NCBI GenBank assembly: GCA_012510755.1
Contig: JAAZHL010000235.1
Span: 1-7,402 of the forward strand
Source of the DNA: Leucobacter sp.
GTDB lineage: Bacteria > Actinomycetota > Actinomycetes > Actinomycetales > Microbacteriaceae
Reading direction: 5' to 3'
DNA: 7,402 nt
The notes beneath the pieces were generated by a model that searched no databases, had not been told where the DNA came from, and saw nothing but the letters and a program-made list of their open reading frames with translations. The translations under genes were made by a program, and so were the position numbers. Of this stretch, positions 6,160-7,402 are shown piece after piece (position 1 is the first letter of the stretch; each line of letters begins with the position of its first letter).

Positions 6160-7031
6160 GCACCCTGATATTGACCCTGATCACCGGCCTCGGCCTTGGC
6201 GCACTGTATTTTCTTGCAGCCTCGGGCCTCAGCCTGATCTATGGCCTGATGCACGTGCTGAACTTCGCGCACGGCGCGTTTCTCTCGCTCGCCGCGCTGG
6301 TCGGCTGGCAGGTTGCCCAGGCACTGGGAGCGACGAGCTGGTGGTCATTCATCGCGTCGATTCTGGTCGGCGCGGCCGTCGGCGCAGTCTTTGCGACACT
6401 CACCGAACTGTTTCTCATTCGGCCACTCTACGAACGCCACATCGAGCAAGTGCTAGTGACAGTAGGTCTCGCACTCGCATCGATCGCGTTGTTTGAAGGA
6501 ATCTGGGGCGCAGACGCGGTCAACATCACGGGCCCAGGCTGGTTGTCGCAGACCACGAACGTGCTCGGCGCAAGCATTCCGAACAAATTCTGGATACTGA
6601 TTCTCGTTGCAATTCTCGTGCTCATCGCGCTTGTCGTGTTCTTGCGAAAGACCCGCTACGGCATGATCATTCGGGCGGGTGTTGAGAACCGTGCAATGGT
6701 AACCGCGCTCGGAATCGACGTGCGCAAGGCGTTCACGCTCGTCTTCGCGATTGGTGGCGCAGCGGCTGGCATCGGCGGCGTACTCGCCATGCACTACTCA
6801 ACCTACGTCTCGGCGCACCTTGGCCAAACCCTGCTGATCTTCGCGTTCATCGTGACGGTGGTAGGCGGGCTCGGCTCACTCGCAGGTGCGGCGATCGCCT
6901 CGGTCATCGTGGCCGTGCTGCAACAGTTCGCAAACTTCTACCTGGGCGGCACCGGTGACTTCATCGTCGTGATTCTGCTCGCGGTCGTGCTGCTGGTGCG
7001 ACCCAGGGGCTTGATGGGGAGGAAATCATGA
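6156..7031 (+). CDS. livH: ABC transporter permease, LivH-like
   Basis: This is one of the two membrane subunits that form the transport channel. The 291-residue protein is strongly hydrophobic, with about eight likely membrane segments. The LivH signature GLMHVLNFAHGAFLSLAA lies at residues 30-47, and the cytoplasmic coupling loop RAGVENRAMVTALGID (173-188) is where the ATPases dock. The region IVTVVGGLGSLAGAAIAS (about 232-250) and the C-terminal RPRGLMGRKS are also typical. The length is normal and no lesion is seen. The four-base ATGA overlap on both sides places it in the middle of the operon. GGGGAGGAAA near the end of the gene (about 7016-7025) is a plausible ribosome site for the next gene. 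Confidence 0.9.
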   Translation: MSTLILTLITGLGLGALYFLAASGLSLIYGLMHVLNFAHGAFLSLAALVGWQVAQALGATSWWSFIASILVGAAVGAVFATLTELFLIRPLYERHIEQVLVTVGLALASIALFEGIWGADAVNITGPGWLSQTTNVLGASIPNKFWILILVAILVLIALVVFLRKTRYGMIIRAGVENRAMVTALGIDVRKAFTLVFAIGGAAAGIGGVLAMHYSTYVSAHLGQTLLIFAFIVTVVGGLGSLAGAAIASVIVAVLQQFANFYLGGTGDFIVVILLAVVLLVRPRGLMGRKS

Positions 7032-7402
7032 CCCACTCAATCGTGACGAACACCGAAACTTCTTCGGTCGGCGCGTTGCGCCGCAAGCTGCCCATCATTC
7101 TGGGCGTGGTGCTCGTGGTGCTGATGGCGGTGCTGCCACTGCTCAACATCTCGATTCCCGGCGTGCTGCCGACACCCACCTACATGCCAGGAAGCCTTGC
7201 GCTCTTGTCGCTGTGCATGGTGTTTGCGGCGCTCGCCCTCTCATACAACATGCTGCGCGGTACCGCGGGCATGCTGGCATTCGGGCACGCGCGCTCGTGC
7301 GGCGGTGGAGCGTACCTGCTCGGTATCGTGCTGAAATACTTCGAAGTGCCACTGTTGCCCGCAACCGTGATTGCACTGGTCGGCGGCCTGCTGATCGCCT
7401 TA
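7028..7402 (+). CDS. livM: ABC transporter permease, LivM-like (partial, runs off the window)
   Basis: This is the partner permease of the LivH-like protein; only its first 125 codons are present and there is no stop in the window. It begins MTHSIVTNTETSS and has a short polar cytoplasmic head, a first membrane segment at about residues 21-41 and a second at about 57-76. The conserved family block follows as LSYNMLRGTAGMLAFGHARSCGGGAY (71-96). Family members usually have two bulky or aromatic residues after GHA (as in GHAAFFGIGAY), while here residues 89-91 are Arg-Ser-Cys. The frame stays open on both sides. The start overlaps the LivH stop by four bases. The product class is secure from motif and position; whether it works is open because of the odd loop and the missing rest. 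Confidence 0.85.
   Translation, partial: MTHSIVTNTETSSVGALRRKLPIILGVVLVVLMAVLPLLNISIPGVLPTPTYMPGSLALLSLCMVFAALALSYNMLRGTAGMLAFGHARSCGGGAYLLGIVLKYFEVPLLPATVIALVGGLLIAL

Overview
The window looks like chromosomal DNA from a high-GC actinobacterium. Microbacteriaceae (for example a Leucobacter-like genus) is my best guess, from the GC-rich third positions, short GGAGG-type ribosome sites, ATGA gene overlaps, an actinobacterial-style lipoprotein signal and a long GC-rich terminator hairpin. This is an impression from sequence style, not a database result. All intact genes lie on the + strand, in two operons separated by about 840 bases of non-coding and decayed DNA.

Region 1 (64-2618) is a tight three-gene operon: the A and B subunits of a 3-oxoacid (succinyl-CoA:acetoacetate type) CoA-transferase, then a thiolase of the acetyl-CoA acetyltransferase family. 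Together they would activate a 3-oxoacid with CoA from succinyl-CoA and cleave it to acetyl-CoA. Acetoacetate is the most likely substrate; 3-oxoadipate (PcaIJ/PcaF) is the main alternative. A strong hairpin at 2639-2682 ends the operon.

Region 2 (2683-3460) has no intact gene. It holds a nested GC-rich tandem repeat (2712-2780), a C-rich stretch, a nested inverted repeat (2837-2905) that could fold as a long hairpin, and on the minus strand the remains of a flavoprotein gene of the dihydroorotate dehydrogenase family. That gene has an intact start, is thrown out of frame by a 17-base tandem duplication and is cut off after about 107 codons near the inverted repeat. The promoter region of the next operon follows, with a 15-base odd palindrome that is a candidate operator.

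Region 3 (3461-7402, running off the end) is a branched-chain amino acid (HAAT) type ABC transporter operon: lipoprotein substrate-binding protein, livG-like and livF-like ATPases, livH-like permease and the first 125 codons of a livM-like permease. The last four genes overlap by 4 bases each (ATGA). If the ligand is leucine or another branched-chain amino acid, uptake here and acetoacetate breakdown in region 1 would be two ends of one catabolic route, but no gene in the window joins them. Uptake of an aromatic acid is an alternative.

I see no sign of a novel multi-gene system. The points most worth a second look are the duplication-killed pseudogene, the nested inverted repeat, the putative operator at 3411-3425, and an odd three-residue stretch in the conserved loop of the livM-like protein.
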